Part shown: in pieces, positions 63,573 to 64,000 of the stretch
Layout: each line of letters begins with the position of its first letter
Position numbering within the stretch: position 1 is the stretch's first letter
Source of the DNA: an uncultured Desulfobacteraceae bacterium
GTDB lineage: Bacteria > Desulfobacterota > Desulfobacteria > Desulfobacterales > UBA2174
Reading direction: 5' to 3'
DNA length: 64,000 nucleotides
NCBI GenBank assembly: GCA_937982505.1
Contig: CALJLV010000065.1
Coordinates: forward strand, 30,195 to 94,194
Notes under the pieces: model-generated
Databases searched by the model: none
Told to the model about the DNA's origin: nothing
Seen by the model: the letters and a program-made list of their open reading frames with translations, nothing else
Program-made: the position numbers and the translations under genes

Positions 63573-63751
63573 GGCATCGCTCCTGGGATGGACACCGGCG
63601 CCGGCCGTCCGCCTTTCCGACGCCCGCAACGGCCCTGGCGCCCATGGGGCGGGGAAAACCGGCGGCGCAGATGGCAGAAAGGAAACACCGGAAGGTGAGG
63701 GCCGAGCGGTTCCGCACCGGCATTAAAAGGCCCTGATGAAAAAAGCGTGTT

Positions 63752-63780
63752 AGATTAGCCCAATCACCGCAGGCGGTCAA
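63752..63780 (-). promoter_or_regulatory. gltA promoter candidate
   Basis: Minus strand TTGACC (63780-63775), 17-nt spacer, TAATCT (63757-63752). Leader of about 170 nt. Confidence 0.45.
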
Positions 63781-63861
63781 GGCGGCCCGGCGATTTCAGG
63801 ATCATAGCGGTTCTAAAGGCAACATCTTCCGGTCTGTTCTGTCACAAAACGAAAACTTGTG

Positions 63862-63890
63862 TTGTCATTCGATCTTTTCTCCCGTATACA
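63862..63890 (+). promoter_or_regulatory. Promoter for the ABC ATPase gene
   Basis: TTGTCA (63862-63867), 17-nt spacer, TATACA (63885-63890), leader of about 64 nt to the ATG at 63961. Confidence 0.65.
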
Positions 63891-63960
63891 TCAGCTTTCC
63901 GGATACCATCAGCGGGTCGCCCATGTTCGGCAAGCGCCGCTGGACAACCGCGAAGGTCAC

Positions 63961-64000
63961 GATGCAGATCGACGTCCACCAGGTCAGCAAGCGCTACGGC
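63961..64000 (+). CDS. ABC transporter ATP-binding protein, 5' end only
   Basis: The window ends after 13 codons, MQIDVHQVSKRYG, which is the usual first strand and A-loop (Tyr) of an ABC ATPase. The rest is outside. No clear Shine-Dalgarno (GAAGGT at 63952). The promoter upstream supports it. Confidence 0.65.

Larger units (their letters stand above)
63573..63960. other. Divergent gltA/ABC ATPase intergenic region
   Basis: 388 bp without a gene, carrying one promoter candidate in each direction (63752-63780 minus, 63862-63890 plus). AT content is raised at 63720-63760 and 63840-63900. Confidence 0.55.

Overview
The window reads as a GC-rich chromosomal segment of a Gram-negative anaerobe, most likely a sulfate-reducing Desulfobacterota (Desulfosarcina/Desulfococcus-like). 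The grounds are lpxC (lipid A outer membrane), a NtrY/NtrX pair, a pilMNOPQ operon, and above all a glutaryl-CoA dehydrogenase of the non-decarboxylating Desulfococcus type next to a biotin-dependent sodium-pump decarboxylase. Coding is dense on both strands with many ATGA overlaps. I saw no rRNA, tRNA, CRISPR array, transposase or phage gene.

Layout. 0.3-6.4 kb (+): small XRE regulator and type IV pilus alignment/secretin operon pilMNOPQ. 6.5-10.1 kb (-): serS, threonine synthase, TPR lipoprotein. 10.2-12.6 kb (+): 5-formyl-THF cyclo-ligase, pcm, DUF368/PopT transporter. 12.6-20.1 kb (-): LysR regulator, coaD, rsmD, ntrX, ntrY, DUF4390, lpxC. 20.4-22 kb (+): comM. 22-24.7 kb (-): glutamate symporter, YqeY, DUF3786. 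25.1-28.6 kb (+): glycine-zipper lipoprotein, membrane glycosyltransferase, YvcK. 28.6-31.5 kb (-): rarA, der. 31.6-35.6 kb: lipoprotein, glpD, pgm. 35.8-43.0 kb (+): IclR regulator, class III CoA-transferase, glutaryl-CoA dehydrogenase, CMD-family protein, and the delta, beta, gamma and alpha subunits of glutaconyl-CoA decarboxylase. 43.1-45.4 kb (-): CNNM/CBS protein and a queuosine-tRNA mannosyltransferase. 45.7-49.2 kb (+): MFS transporter, membrane protein, split YeeE/YedE transporter, cold-shock protein. 49.3-51.9 kb (-): possible SidJ-like pseudokinase and lipoprotein. 52.2-55.5 kb: small protein, polA, zinc-ribbon protein. 55.5-59.5 kb (-): HAD phosphatase, DUF1573 protein, priA. 59.6-64 kb: small membrane protein, upp-uraA, gltA, start of an ABC ATPase.

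The most interesting signal is a pair of genes that look broken by an in-frame TGA but are probably selenoproteins. In the first YeeE/YedE half (47751-48272) the TGA replaces the cysteine of the family GGCTSGHG motif. It is followed 21 nt later by a hairpin with a GGUUC loop that fits bacterial SECIS rules, and the extended frame ends in an ATGA overlap with its partner. In the DUF1573 protein (56169-56924) the TGA replaces the first cysteine of the conserved CGC motif. A LysR regulator resembling the selenium-metabolism-associated family lies elsewhere in the window.

The second theme is energy conservation. Glutarate or benzoyl-CoA-derived glutaryl-CoA would be oxidised to glutaconyl-CoA without loss of CO2, then decarboxylated by the Na+ pump to crotonyl-CoA. 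The dehydrogenase carries the diagnostic Val in place of Tyr beside the catalytic Glu. A third point is a NtrX whose sigma-54 contact loop GAFTGA is destroyed.
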